Shown here: one piece after another, positions 36,301 to 50,000 of the stretch
Layout of the letters: each line of letters opens with the position of its first letter
Numbering within the stretch: the stretch's first letter is position 1
DNA from: Diorhabda sublineata
Taxonomy: Eukaryota; Arthropoda; Insecta; Coleoptera; Chrysomelidae
Reading direction: 5' to 3'
Length of the DNA: 64,000 bases
Assembly: GCF_026230105.1 (NCBI RefSeq)
Contig: NC_079474.1
Location: 36,408,294 to 36,472,293 of the forward strand
The notes under the pieces: generated by a model
Databases searched by the model: none
What the model saw: only the letters and a program-made list of their open reading frames with translations
Told to the model about the DNA's origin: nothing
Program-made: the position numbers and the translations under genes

Positions 36301-39300
36301 ATTTATGAACATTATAATATGAATTCAAAGTTAGGTTAGGAGAATAAAATGTAGTTAACAACCACGTTTTTTAAATACAATTACGTAGAAAACCACATGA
36401 TGTTCGAGGTTACATTGGACGTATTCAGGACACGTTCGAAATTGGAAATATGTGCTACACGAACACAGGATGTTTTATTAGCACCGAGAACGCACAATTT
36501 CACACTGCGCATGAATCTAGTGACTGAACATGTTCAGGATATCTACCGCGAACAAAGTTATTATAAATAGAAATTAACTGATTGATTGGATACAGAGAGA
36601 AACTTCAATTTAGACTCGGCATTGAAATGATTACATTTACATTAGGAGAATTAAGACTAATTTTGCTCATTTCCCATAGATTACAACATGAAATGTTTAT
36701 TTTGTTCCAGTTAGGTTTGGTATGTTTTCGATTAAAAGGAAGTGATAAATTAAACGAAAAATTATTGAGTAGTATAAATGCATCTGGTAAATTGCATATG
36801 GTTCCTTCTAATGTCAACGATAAATACGTAATTAGGTTTTGTGTTGTTGCCGCTAATGCAGATGAAGAAGATATAGGTGAGTGATTTCATTTGAAGAGTA
36901 TTTGTCAACATCGGCACAGGCATCGTTTAAGTTTAACCGATTTTATTCATACGTACAATGTAGAGTTTTTGTAAGTCAATAAGTTTTTTGGTAAAATTGT
37001 CACAGAATCATTTTGAAACATTGGAAAAGGGTCGATAGGTGTGATCATTTTAATTGTGCAGAAATATTCATTGCTAACAGTTATAGGCGCAAGGATATAA
37101 CATGAAAGAACAGAGAAGATTAGTCGAAGATATATGTTTGAACAAAAATTTAGATTAATAATATTGAAATAATATTTGTTATTGTTCAAGATAATCTTTT
37201 TAAGGAAAGATTTAGTTCTTATTCAGCTTTAGCATATTCTCAAGAAGAAATATTATCAGAGATAAAAAGCTTAAAGAACTGCAAATATTATTAACGCCAC
37301 AAACAGTCTAATGTAATTTTCTTTATAATAAATTTTATCTATCAATAAAAATTTACTAGTATATAAATAGGGGATTATGCACCATTATTTACGATCGTTA
37401 AATTTAGCCAGCTGATTTCAAACGTGGCCTTTCAGTTTGACTGACGACGAGCGTTGGGTGTCGCATGTGCTTACTTTGAACCAAAAGCGCATTCAAACAA
37501 CCATTTCTTAGACCTTATTGAAGAAGTTTATGCAAGAGTGTGATTTTTTACGTCGAATCATTATTGTAGATGAAACCTGGAGAGACCATTACACTCCTGA
37601 TGCGACCAAAAAGTTGACAGTGGATTACATAGGGCAGACTTGCTCTGAAAAAGCAAAGTCTATTTCATCAGCCGAAAAGTGATGGGTTTGTGTTCATCGA
37701 CTATCTTCAAAAAACATTGATAGAAAAGTATTACGCATAATGGCTTGATATTTTCCATCAAAACAACGCACCTTCTCACACTTTGGTGATCACCATTGCC
37801 AAAATTCACGAACTGCGCTTCGAATTGGTTGACCACTGCTTCTTAACCTTAAAGCTGCACTTAATGCGCTTCTCTCAGTAGTATCGCCATTTAAACAGCA
37901 ATTTTACCATTGTCTACCTAAATACAATTTATTACGTCAAGGCCGTGGTACAAAGCTTCATCAAGAAGGATATTATGTACGTTTTTTTCAACCTTCGGTA
38001 GACTATAAATGAAAGACAAGTTCATTTAAAACAATAATTTTATTACCAAAAGATTGGTACACTTACGGCTACTTTTCGACATAATCACCGAAGAAATTGA
38101 GACATTTGTCATACCTGTGGACAAGCTTTTCAATACCCTCTTTAAAGAAAGTTGCCGCCAATGTAGCCTAACCGTTCAGTAACAATAGAGTACAAAACAG
38201 GCCTTGAAACTTCTAAAAATTCCGTAGACAAACAGTAATGGTGAATATGCGGTTTTCTTTAACCAATCTGTCAACTCGTTGAACCAGGTCATCTGAAACG
38301 ACAGATTTGCGTCCTTGGCCCTCTTCATCATGCACCTCATTACGTCCATCTTTAAGCTTTCGACACCATTCACGCACAACACCATCACTCATGAAGTTTT
38401 CCCATTACACAACTCATTCTCCGACGGATTTCTGCAGCACTATTGTCTTCAGCCAGTAGAAAACGAATCACACTTCGCAATTCACACTTGGCGGGAGCTT
38501 TGCAGTCTCCTACAGGACATGCTTGCTTTCTTCTGCCTGCGTAGCGTTTGCACAGAGCGATCGGAATTTGAAAAGAACGGCCCTCGTATATAGTAGCTAT
38601 GGACTCAAAGTTGAGAGGAGTGCATAACTAGCATATTCAAAAGCAGTACTTTTAAGAAGATTCATTCCTTTTCTATGTTATTTTTTATAATTTGTTGTTA
38701 ATAAAATGATTTATTGAATTGTTTATCACTCCTCGAATCTACCACGATTGATGGACTGAATGTGTCGATTTAAAGAGATTATGTTCAGATAGTGAGAACA
38801 ATAGTTTTCACGATTGATATTATGTTATGTGTATAGTTTCAACTTGATATTTTCCTAATTTCTCTTTTCTTGTCCCCTCCATGGATCACTAAAATGAACT
38901 TTTTTGTTAAGATTACGCTTGGGAAGTGATTAAGGAATTTGCCGAAGAACTATTAGAGGCCCAATCATCAGAAAAGGAAAGGGTGAGTTTAGTTTACAAT
39001 TCTTAATTCACTTTTATTTATAATATGTTTAAGAAACGATAGAAAGTTGATAATATACCTATTTGTCAACTGTACATGTTCATATATCGATCTGAATGGT
39101 AGTTACACCAATTCGATATTTTGTTTTCTATATACTTATAAACTACACTATAAACAAATTAAACATACTATACAATGAATAAAAATTGATGCTAAATATA
39201 CAACACAAAATCAATAGTTTAACTCCGTTAAAAGTTAAAAAACTAACTAAGTTAAAAAACTGACTAATATTCTGTATTATTTACAACAATTGTATTATAG

Positions 39301-41033
39301 TCGTCGGAAAATTAATACCTCATCCTAATTACCGCGTGTAATGATTATTCTCAACATATGAATGGAGGGAACGAGCACTACATCGGTAGAGAAAAGCCGG
39401 AAGTATGGTTAACTTATGGTAAGATATAAGAGAGCGTATTAGTCTTGATCAAGTGTTTGTACAGATCACATCTTGTAAAAAAACATTTAGATCAGTTTTC
39501 AATTAAAAAATTATTCAACGTTCATTTTTACTGTGTTGTAGTAATAGTGCGATAATAAATAAGCTTTTTCTCACTTAACAATTGATAGTATTAACATTTT
39601 TCTCAACCATTCGTTTGTTTTCGAGCCCGGCAAAGTTACTGAATAGTATGGATCGTACTCGTTCGAAGTTACGATATTTCTCATTATTTTGTCATTTACT
39701 TAAAATTTATCCTTAATAACTTGTGTTATACTTACAAGAATAATACTATAATAATAATTATAGTATTAGATTCAAAAACGGTTTATTTGATAGATTTTAA
39801 TTTTCTATAGTTAAGTATAATTGACAGATTTTTCAAAAAAATTCAAGTCCAAGTGCGACTCTCCGATATTTATGTCCTAGATATGCGGCATAAAAAAATA
39901 TAATAAATCAAAATTCCTAGTAAAATATGTATGAACATTCCTAAAAGTCTCCAAGTTTTTGATATTTCTTTTCAAGGTTTCCAAAAAACATAGATTCCAA
40001 GAATATGTGGATTGAGCCTACAGAAAGAGTTGATTGAGCTTCACTTAAATATGTTATCTGCTCTTTTCTCATTGAAAAATCTTTTTATACTTTTAAAGTA
40101 CAAACAATATTGAAAATAATTCAGATGATTGTTGTTAAGTTCGAATTGCTCGATTTTGCCAGATTATTTCGAAACTATTACATTGTCATCAGTGCCCTGA
40201 TAACTTGTTTTCTAATGGAAAGGGTAATTTGATTCATCCCTCTGAAAGTGCTATCAAAATATCACTTAAATTACGTGGAGGAAAAACATCAAACGATTCA
40301 AATAAACAAAAAATTGTATAGTAAATAAAATTCTGTAGTTTGTGAATTCGTCAATTAGATAACTTCTCTGATACGAATTACACATCGGATCTGATGTGAG
40401 CTATTTCTGAAACATATATAGATATTAGATTAACTGGAGATAATAACTGGAGATTATTATTCGACATTACAGACAACTCTACGGGAAAAAATTAAAGAGA
40501 AAAGACGCGGAAAGCTATCCAAAGGTGTTTTGTTTTTGTAGGACAACGCCCCTGCACACAAATGTCATGTTGCCATGCAAAAAATTCGTGATTTACGGTT
40601 TGAATTACTAGAACGCCCCCGTTATTCACCAGATTTGGCTCCGTTCGACTATCATCTCTTTCCTCAACTGTGGAGATCTGATTTGCAGAGCAAGAAGAAA
40701 CATTTTTTCAAAGGTCTAGAGACGTTGAAGATTCACTGTAATAAATGTATCCAATTAAGAGGAGAATATGTTAAGTAATAAAATATTTTGACGTTGAAAT
40801 TTTGTTTGATACACTCTTGATACACTCTTAGGACATGTTTTTTCCAGTCGCATGATAATTGTTTATTATGTCATGTTTTTCATTAAAAATTATAGCAAAT
40901 AACAAAATTTATCTACAGAAAAGCAGCGAAAAACATAATTTCTAATATAAAAAGAAATCATCAACTCTGACAGTTCAAGCGCATCAAAATTGAGAAAAAT
41001 AGTTAAATTCAATATATTGATAAAGATTGAAGT

Positions 41034-41091
<58 letters not shown>

Positions 41092-44000
41092 AAGTGCAGG
41101 TAGTACCACCCGGGCTGGAGTCAATTTATGGGTTTAGCCTATTGTTATCTATTCACAAACACTGAAAATAGTGTACCAAAAGCGAGCCTTAGGATACTCG
41201 TAAAACGGAAAATAGGGTTGGAAGTAAGCAGAGGCACTAATAGAAGGTTAAACGGTACCTGTTAAACTGTATAATTTATTACCTAAGTAATCCCTACACA
41301 ATATTTCAAGACCTAAACCTCTGGCCGACACCGACATTGAGCCGAACTGGACGGAATTCCCCATTTTATTACTCTATACCTTTCTGAAATAGACTATAGG
41401 TTCACAAGTGGAACCGCGCTGGAATTTCGAAAATTGTCGACGTTTCGGCTCCCACTTTAGAGCAGAGATAAGGGGAATTGAGCAGTCAGAGATGTTGCAA
41501 AATGTATTGCAAGGTTTTAAAAATCGCATGGCTTTGTTGTATTGAAGTAAATGGACAACATTTTGAGCATCTGCTTTAATCGCCTTTACTGTATATTTTC
41601 TAAAATTCGTAATGTTTCTACTTCACAAATATGGATCTACCTCTAACATGACACAAATATTTGAAGATTTGTTTTCAGTTGTAGGTTTTCTGCGCTATGA
41701 TTTAGATAAATATTTTACTGTACCAATTTCGTTAAAGTTTTTACTAACTTACTGACACTAGACCTTGTTACGAGATTTGTATTAGACCACATAAATTATT
41801 GAAAATTTAATGAGTTTATTCAATCGTAGCAATCTAAATGTACAATATTTATTGTAGCTTTGGTGGAGATACTGTAAATATTGCTATAACCTCGAAATCA
41901 TGGCAGTTAGCTAAAAAATATAAAATGAAAAATAATCAGTAAGCATTTGTAAAAAATATATAAAGTGATTCATTTGAAATAACAAAGCTCATTATTTTTC
42001 CGCAATAAGGAAAGATTTGATAACAATGTAGAAAGCCGTTTCCGAGATAATTGCGGCATTATATACATAAAACTCTGTACATATATAAGATTTTTATCGT
42101 ACTTAATTAACTTGTTTGTTAAAGAGCATATGAAAATACCTATATCTATCTAATACTCTTTTAAATACAAAATAACTATTAAATCTTATCATAGTCGTAT
42201 TTTACAAACCAAATTTATTACAAATGATGATATATAAACTCATTTTTTATGTCAAAAATATTCATAAACAAAATGTAAACGAATCGATTTGTGATTCTGA
42301 CTTACATATTTTGAACACTATCAATTGGTATTGGTAAAGAACTTGCTCAAGTTTTTTTATTGAAAATATTTTGCTTAAAACTTGTTTCTAAATTACGCTG
42401 AAGCTGCCACCGCATGTTAGATCCGCTGCTAAAAACCATTAACCAAAAATGATGCAGTTTTAGTTTTTTATATTATATAATCATCTTCATTACAACGATC
42501 ATGGTTTTTCGGCATGACATAATAATAAAAATAAATATCCTGTATCCTCAGTTTTTACGTAATAATCTTGGGAAACGTATAATCTTAAAATTGTTTATTT
42601 GTTTTTTTAGTTTTTTTTTTCACGAAAATGAAGTCATCAATTACTAGATAATTATAGATTATAAGTGAAACAAATTAACTGTGTAGTCGATAAAAGATGT
42701 TTTAAACTAAAAGTAATAAAAATCTCAATACTAGTGACTAAAACGTAATCAATTTATAACTACTATATGCTTTGTTAATCTAAATAGAGCTTTAATTGTG
42801 AAAAATTACACAAAACATTAAATACAAATCTGAACTTTTTTTTTAATTTTAAATATTAATAGATGTTAATAACATGTGTAAATTATTGAAATGATATTCT
42901 TATTAATTCATAGTATTATTATCGGTGGGGTGAATTTACAAACACTGTCTTTTACTCACTTAAACACTTTAAACTACACTTAAGTAACTCATACAATAAT
43001 TAACTTCTCACTAATACTTAACTAACTTAAAAAAGAAACAGAACAAATAAATAAATAGAACTTCATAGAAATTAGTTCAAAAGAACCAATGTAAAAAAAT
43101 CGCCTGCTATGATAAAAATATATATAAAAAACATCAAACGAAATCCGCGTTATATCAAACGTGCCGTGGCAAATTTTAGAATTCCATCCGTAATATTATT
43201 TAGAATGGTTTTTTTGATGGAGTACATTCTGGACATCCAATTTAGAGCATTGCGAATAAGACAAACAATATTTGTCGTTTCTAGCTAATATATCAGCATA
43301 AATCAGTGACTTCAGGTACATTTACAAAAAATAATCGAAAGATGTTAAATCTCAACTTCTGAACACCAATGGACTTAACTTATCGCCAAATTTTGATGAT
43401 AAGTCCATGATATCGGACGCATAACGCCATATTGAAACCACATCTCAATGGTATCAAATTTATCTATATTTTCAAAAAAAAATTGAGACATAGAGTCCAA
43501 TGATGCCACTAGCACGTAAGTCATAATAAATGGTATATCTTCCTGGATGTGGTGAATTTCACTCCACATGATCAATGTCCCACTGCTCTAGACCCAGTCG
43601 CCGAATGATAGCTTCGTGGCTTCAATTTCCGTACTTATGGATTTATATTGCTTAAGCCAAAATCTTCCCGCAAAACTTTCTACGGAGTGAATGGACAAAG
43701 CTTCAAAACCCGCGACCAACCATTCCTCATCATCATCGTCATATAGCAAAGTGGAGGAAAGGGCATCTGTCGATTTTTCAGCTGCTATAGTAAAACGATA
43801 CTCCACATGCGTCATTTTGTGCGTTCCACCCAATTTTTTTGACGAGGGTTCTCCATTTCCTTCTGTTTTTAGTTATTTCTGTAGCCTCTTTCTATATTAA
43901 GCTCATCTGCTGCAGCTCTATTCAATGCTCCTACAGGAATGCTTTTATTCTTTTGCCTGTTGTAATATGAATGAATCCTTGTCTGGTTATGTTTGTTGAT

Positions 44001-47000
44001 GATTTATGTAGTGTATGACCTACCTATCTCCATTTTCGCTTCGTAAGCTTTACTTCTATGTTATCTTTCTCAGTTATATTCCAAAGGTGTTCATTACTTA
44101 TCCTGCTTCTTAAAAAAATTGCATTGTAATTCGTAGACATTTGTTGATGAAATATGAATTTTCTGGAATATCTTTCTATTATGTTTTCAAGTTTCGGCCC
44201 AAGGTTGCAAAGTAAATGTTGTGAAATCTAGCCAATATTTTGCTTATAATAAGACTGCATTACACGAGTTGTTTGGATTCACATCAACATATACATGTAT
44301 ATGGGAGATACAAAACGTATTAATAACTAATTTTAAAATTTTTTTGATTAAAAAATGTGTGAACAGCCAAATGAACAACTCTGAAAATTAGCTTTCCTTA
44401 GAACTGGTGGCTAACACTATTTATTAGAAACTCAACTTGGAAATGGAACATTATCTTATCAATTTTAAATAAAGTATTTTTTCAGTAAATTGGCACTAAG
44501 TAATTCTAATAATGCAGATAATAAATCAGTCTTTGCGTAAAGTGCCTCAGTTAACAATTGAAAATCACATTAGTAAAACTAAATGAGTTACAAGAAAGAC
44601 AAAGAAAATTAAATCAGACAAGTAAAAAAAACAATCAAAAATTCACAATTTATATAAAGTAAAACTGAAAACTTGTAGTGTTCTTATTTAATTAACAGTT
44701 TTTAATCACAAAATGGTGATGTGAATTTTATTATGACATCAAAATATTTATCGACTCTCCTTCAGCAGCTATCACTTTCCAAACTCTTCGATTTCCTGGA
44801 AATCCACGAATTTGCCGCAAGCAAATAGAAAGGCATTCTTAGAAATTGTCTCTAGAAAACAGTCACAACATAATGTAAGCAACTCACAAACACAAAACAA
44901 AGAAATAGGCGCCGAATCACCGTCACATTCACCAAACTTCATTCGCGACAACATATTAGAACAGGACCGGATTCACGGTCTATATCAGTGACCGAATTCG
45001 TAGCAAGTACATATCGTGCTCGAAATTTGCATAATATAGAGCTCACTTTGGTTTTCATCATCGACATCACTTATTACAACGCTTTCTTGTTTTTGTTTTC
45101 GTAACTGCTAAGCTGCTACTAGGCTAGGAACCACCTCCAATGCTTTAATGGCTAGAGGAAGATGAGGTCGGGAATAGGAGAGGTGAGAATGAGGTGGTCG
45201 CTATCGTCCCTATTCTATCCTAAAACACAGGTTATGTATCTATCAAATACAAGGCACGTATTGGAGTATAAATGTGAAAGTAATATCTAAAACTTGAGCG
45301 AATAGATGACTGGTTATAAAAGTTAATCTGGATAATTTTGCTGTGTTAATCTGTTCATGATGATTTACCAGAGGACACTTATGATAAATGAGCGCAATAT
45401 GATGGTTAATTCGATAGTAAATTATATCCGAATAAAAAAAATACTTACTATCTTAGAATTTTGAATAATTGAAGTAATTTATTCTATTTTACTTTTTTGA
45501 GCTATGAACTAGAACTATTTCACGTCAGCATTCAATTTAAAAAATTACCTAGGTTCATATAACCGCATTCTTATGAATATTGTGTAATTTTTATGTAAAA
45601 ATAAATGTATCACGTATATGTGATAATATAACCATAAACTTTTTATAATATTCGCCGGTATTTACCCGCTAAATACATATTTCCGTATCACGCTTTCACT
45701 ATTTTAATAGTTTAATAATAGTTCAATTCGATAAAATTTATTTTTCTACGTCCTTTATAATATTCACGTATTTTTTCATTCAATTGCATTCATAAAAATT
45801 GTAATCGGTCAAAAAGCGTGAAAAAATTACTGTAGTGGTTCATTTTTTCACGCTTTTGTGTTAAAAAAAGTGCCGCAACGTGTCATTTTTTAACGCAATT
45901 ATAAAATTGTTTTATCAAAATAGTGGGCTGTGAACGCTTTCGTTCTCATGTCAATTCGTTTCTACTATAAACTTTTACGAGATGTTAAATCGGCAACTGC
46001 AGCGACTATGAATATTCTCCTTGAGAAATCGAGGAAACAGTATTAAAAGGAATATAATCCGTGTAAAAATCATTGAAATGCTTCTACACGAATCAATCTT
46101 TGAATGTCGTAAAAGAACTCATGATGAAGTATTTAAATTATTTAATGATACATATTTGTATCGCATCCAAATAACCATCCCATCTAGGATTTTACGATGG
46201 ACCTAGTACGGGCCCAGACTTGGGACAAGTATGTACAACTCTGGCCCTAATTTGGAAACCGTTATTGGCACAGACTTGGTGGGACTCTGAGATGATAACA
46301 ATGTCCCTCGCTTGGTTTGCAAGTCTACACCAGGCCTGGTTGCCTAGGTCAACCCAAGACTGGTCTGGTTGCTTGTAAAAATAAATTTTTAATATATTGT
46401 TAATAAAATAATAGTTTTATGACAAATTTTTATTAACTCACTCTACTAATTAATGTACATAAGAATATTAGTTAAATAATTAAACATATAAAGAAATGAT
46501 ACTATTTTTTATTATTCTACTTTTTTGTGTCCTTTATGAATAAAAAAGTTTTATTCATAAAAAATTATTACTTTTAATGTTAAGATATCTATTATGGATA
46601 AGATATTAGAACAAAACTTTATATAGTTATTCAGAGTTCTGCCAAGCCTGGCTGACTTTTGGACCATTATCGGTTTGCCAAGGCCGGGTTTCCCAGTGTT
46701 GGCACAAGCTAAGTCCCGTCGTTCAAGTCTGGGGGTTCCTACATAGGTTAACTGCAGTTGTGAGGATTTGTGGATAGAATAACAAGTTACTATTGACTAG
46801 TATACTAATGTTATTTTGAGTCATTACCCAAATAATGATGGAACAAGAAAATAATTTAATATTCAAGTTTAAACTTGAGTTTAACTATTATATAACGTTT
46901 ATATGTATTTTCAAAATATCTTTCAGGAATTGCAAGATGAAGTGTTCGACCTGTTGGAAAGAAAGAAAAAAGAAACTTTGGCTCACAAACGTAGTTTCTT

Positions 47001-50000
47001 CGTACGTATGGTTAGTGATCCTAAAATTTACAATCCTTCAATAGCCAAATCTCTCCCGTCTACCAGAAGACACGTGACGGAAACGGCAGACTCTCCTATG
47101 TCACCAGATGGAAACATTACTATAGAACCACCCTCGTAAGTATTAATTATAGCTAATTTTTTTATAAAATTCAAGAAAATAGAATTAGTACACTAAAATT
47201 GTCAATTTATTACATTTTGAATATTTTTCTAGATTAGCTAAATACAGATATATCAAATTTATTAAGTGATAATGGGTGAAAACTGATTATAATTCAACAA
47301 AATAAGTGAATTGTTATCTGGTAGTTATTGATTTGTCGAAATTTTATAATTTATTTCTATTACGTGATTCATTGTTGATTTTGCATATTGGTTTTGATTG
47401 AATTATGGGAAATTGATTTCTTTTATAGTATTCCTAGGTCTCGGGCAGTAAAATTACATTCTTTAAAAAGGTAAAAGGACAACTTTTTATAGTATTAGTT
47501 TTTTGGCTAGTGAGTATCCAGCTTCTAGTTTTGTTTATACCTATTAATGCTAGTTATTCAATATATATTTTGCCGAATTAATCAATTTGCATAAAAACTT
47601 TATTATTATTTCGTTCACGTTCTTTAACCAGCATAATAAGAATTGTTGCAGTTTCAAATTCTATTCATTCAAGACGAATTATAATAGTTTTTAATTTGTT
47701 TAAAAAGAAAGTATATATACTTCACTAATAACTTTGAAGCTACATATATTGACCAAAGAAGCAAATACCTAGAAAATAGAATAGAAAAAAGTCGCAAATA
47801 TAACAAAAAATACCACAGCTGTAACAAAACATGAAAAAAAACATCAGTTTGATACTACAAATAAAAAATTATTAAAACAGAAAACAATTTAAGAGAGAGA
47901 GAGAGAGAGAGAGAATTTCACGAAATGATAGCAGTCCGATAATCTTCTTGCCTAAATTATAAAAAAGACATAAATAAGCACAATACCATTTATGTCCCAT
48001 TGATTTGGAATATAATTTATTTCTAGCCGTAGTGTCAGACCATGTCATGGCGTTGCAAATTTATTCCATCAATATAAATGTTCACCGTATTTTAATTGTG
48101 CTGCCATTAGTGATGATTTAAGTAGCAAATATCAACATATAGCTTTCAATTAGAAAAAAAAAAAATTGTGTAAATTTAAATGTGCTGGTCTTTTTATACG
48201 ATTTTCCGGAAATAGTTAATATATCTTTATTATATTTATGACCAAGTCCTCAATGATGAGTATATAAATATTCGTAAACTCGGAATAAATATTAAACTTT
48301 CTATTTTATTGCCACAACCCCAGAATTCTTCTACTACTTCCAGTATTGTATCTTGTTGATCTAGCAGTTACATTACATTAACTTTGAATTTGCTAGTTTC
48401 ATTTGAGACCAACTTTATTGCTCGCGATTTATTTGTTGATGTTATTCCTCCTATACTACTGGTGATCAGCACTGTAAATAGACCTTTGTCCTTCCAAAAT
48501 ATCCTTTCTGGAAGGTTCCTTCCAATGTCGAAGAGATTGGGAAATACGACGCAGCTTTATAGTACTTTTGTGTCTATTAGAAATTCCGGAGATTCATCTT
48601 ATATTATAATCATAATAGCTTCTTTTTATTTGTTCGCTAGAATTTCTATATAACCTAGACATCTTGATTTGAAAGGGTTTCTATAATTGTTGTGGAGTAT
48701 ATAGAGTTTGATAAATGCTAATAGTAATTCGTATTGTTTGTATTGATTTTATTTAATAAAACTTTTATTATTTACCATTATTAACGGCCTACTAATTATC
48801 AAATTTATTGACAAACTAAATGGTGTGCCCCGTACTCCTCAACTAGATGTAATTTTCGGCCTCTCGTATTTTTCTAAAAATTCTACGCCGTAATTGTTTT
48901 GCGCTTGCCACCCTCCATCATACACTTTGCTAGATAAAAGTGCCCAAATATCTTCAGCTGGACAGGCCTAAGGTAAATTAGAGGAGGTTATCTTTTCGTA
49001 TAAAAGGTATGTTATTTTGATGTAGCTAGTTTTGAGTTGCCTTTACATAATGGCAGAATGGAAAGTTCGATCAAAGCATTATATAGTCCCCAACATGATG
49101 TTGAAGTGCAAAACCAAGTAATTTAGTAAGGCAGTTGTTAATATACTTTTCAGCATCTACGGCTCCCCTTTACTCGACCCTCATGAGGTCTGGATATCCG
49201 TCTTGACGAAATCGAACTTCTTCATCGAATTTTACTTTTTATATTCTACATTATTATGGCAATCTTCTGTATTGTTCGCATGAAAATCATCGTTTCATAT
49301 GATTTACAGATTGGCGAGTGTGAAGTATTTTTCATCGTTCATAATAATGACTGATTCGTAAAATGTATCCGCCTTGGTATCCGTGATAATTGGTTTAGAG
49401 AATATTCCCGCACTAATTTTCTTGCGGAAACCCCGACTCTGTCTTTTGATCTCCTTGCAAGTCTTTCTGTTTTTGTTCTGTTTGTCTGTTAATGATGGTG
49501 AAGTACATGGAAGGGATAGATTATTTTTATTTCAACAATATTCTCAACTATAGTCTTGAAACATTGTTTACATATTTGGTATTGTATAATATTGTACGAA
49601 ATTATTCAATATTACAGAAGCTCGTCTTGGATCAGTTGGCCATTAGCATTTTTATTCCAAGGAATAGCTGAAGATGGTTCTGCAAGTGACTTGCCTCTAA
49701 GGTAAATATCAATGAAACAATCGATTTTCTTATAAAATTGATGTTGTGAACTTAGTAAGAGATGATTAAAATAGTAACAAACAAATAAATTAAATTTATA
49801 CTTAGAGATCAATGTATAACTCATTAATATTTACTGAACAGATAAACTGATTCATAAAGAACGTCGGAGTCAATGAGGATGTATATTTTCTTACTCATAA
49901 AATTTGTTACCTGTGTCTTTAATAAATGTGATTTATATATTTGAAGGTTTAGACATCTTGATACTAAAGTAAGATTGAAGACATCAGGAAAAGGACAAAA

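Noticed and set aside
40890..41093. 67-codon frame with a poly Tyr-Ile start
   Set aside because: Produced by the TA microsatellite.
45905..46206. Possible integrase-like scrap (MNILLEKSRKQY) on the plus strand
   Set aside because: Only a dozen residues resemble the EKSRxxYEKxY start of arthropod repeat proteins; too weak to annotate.
48384..48653. 89-codon plus-strand frame
   Set aside because: No recognisable motif or splice support; lies in a Tdc intron.
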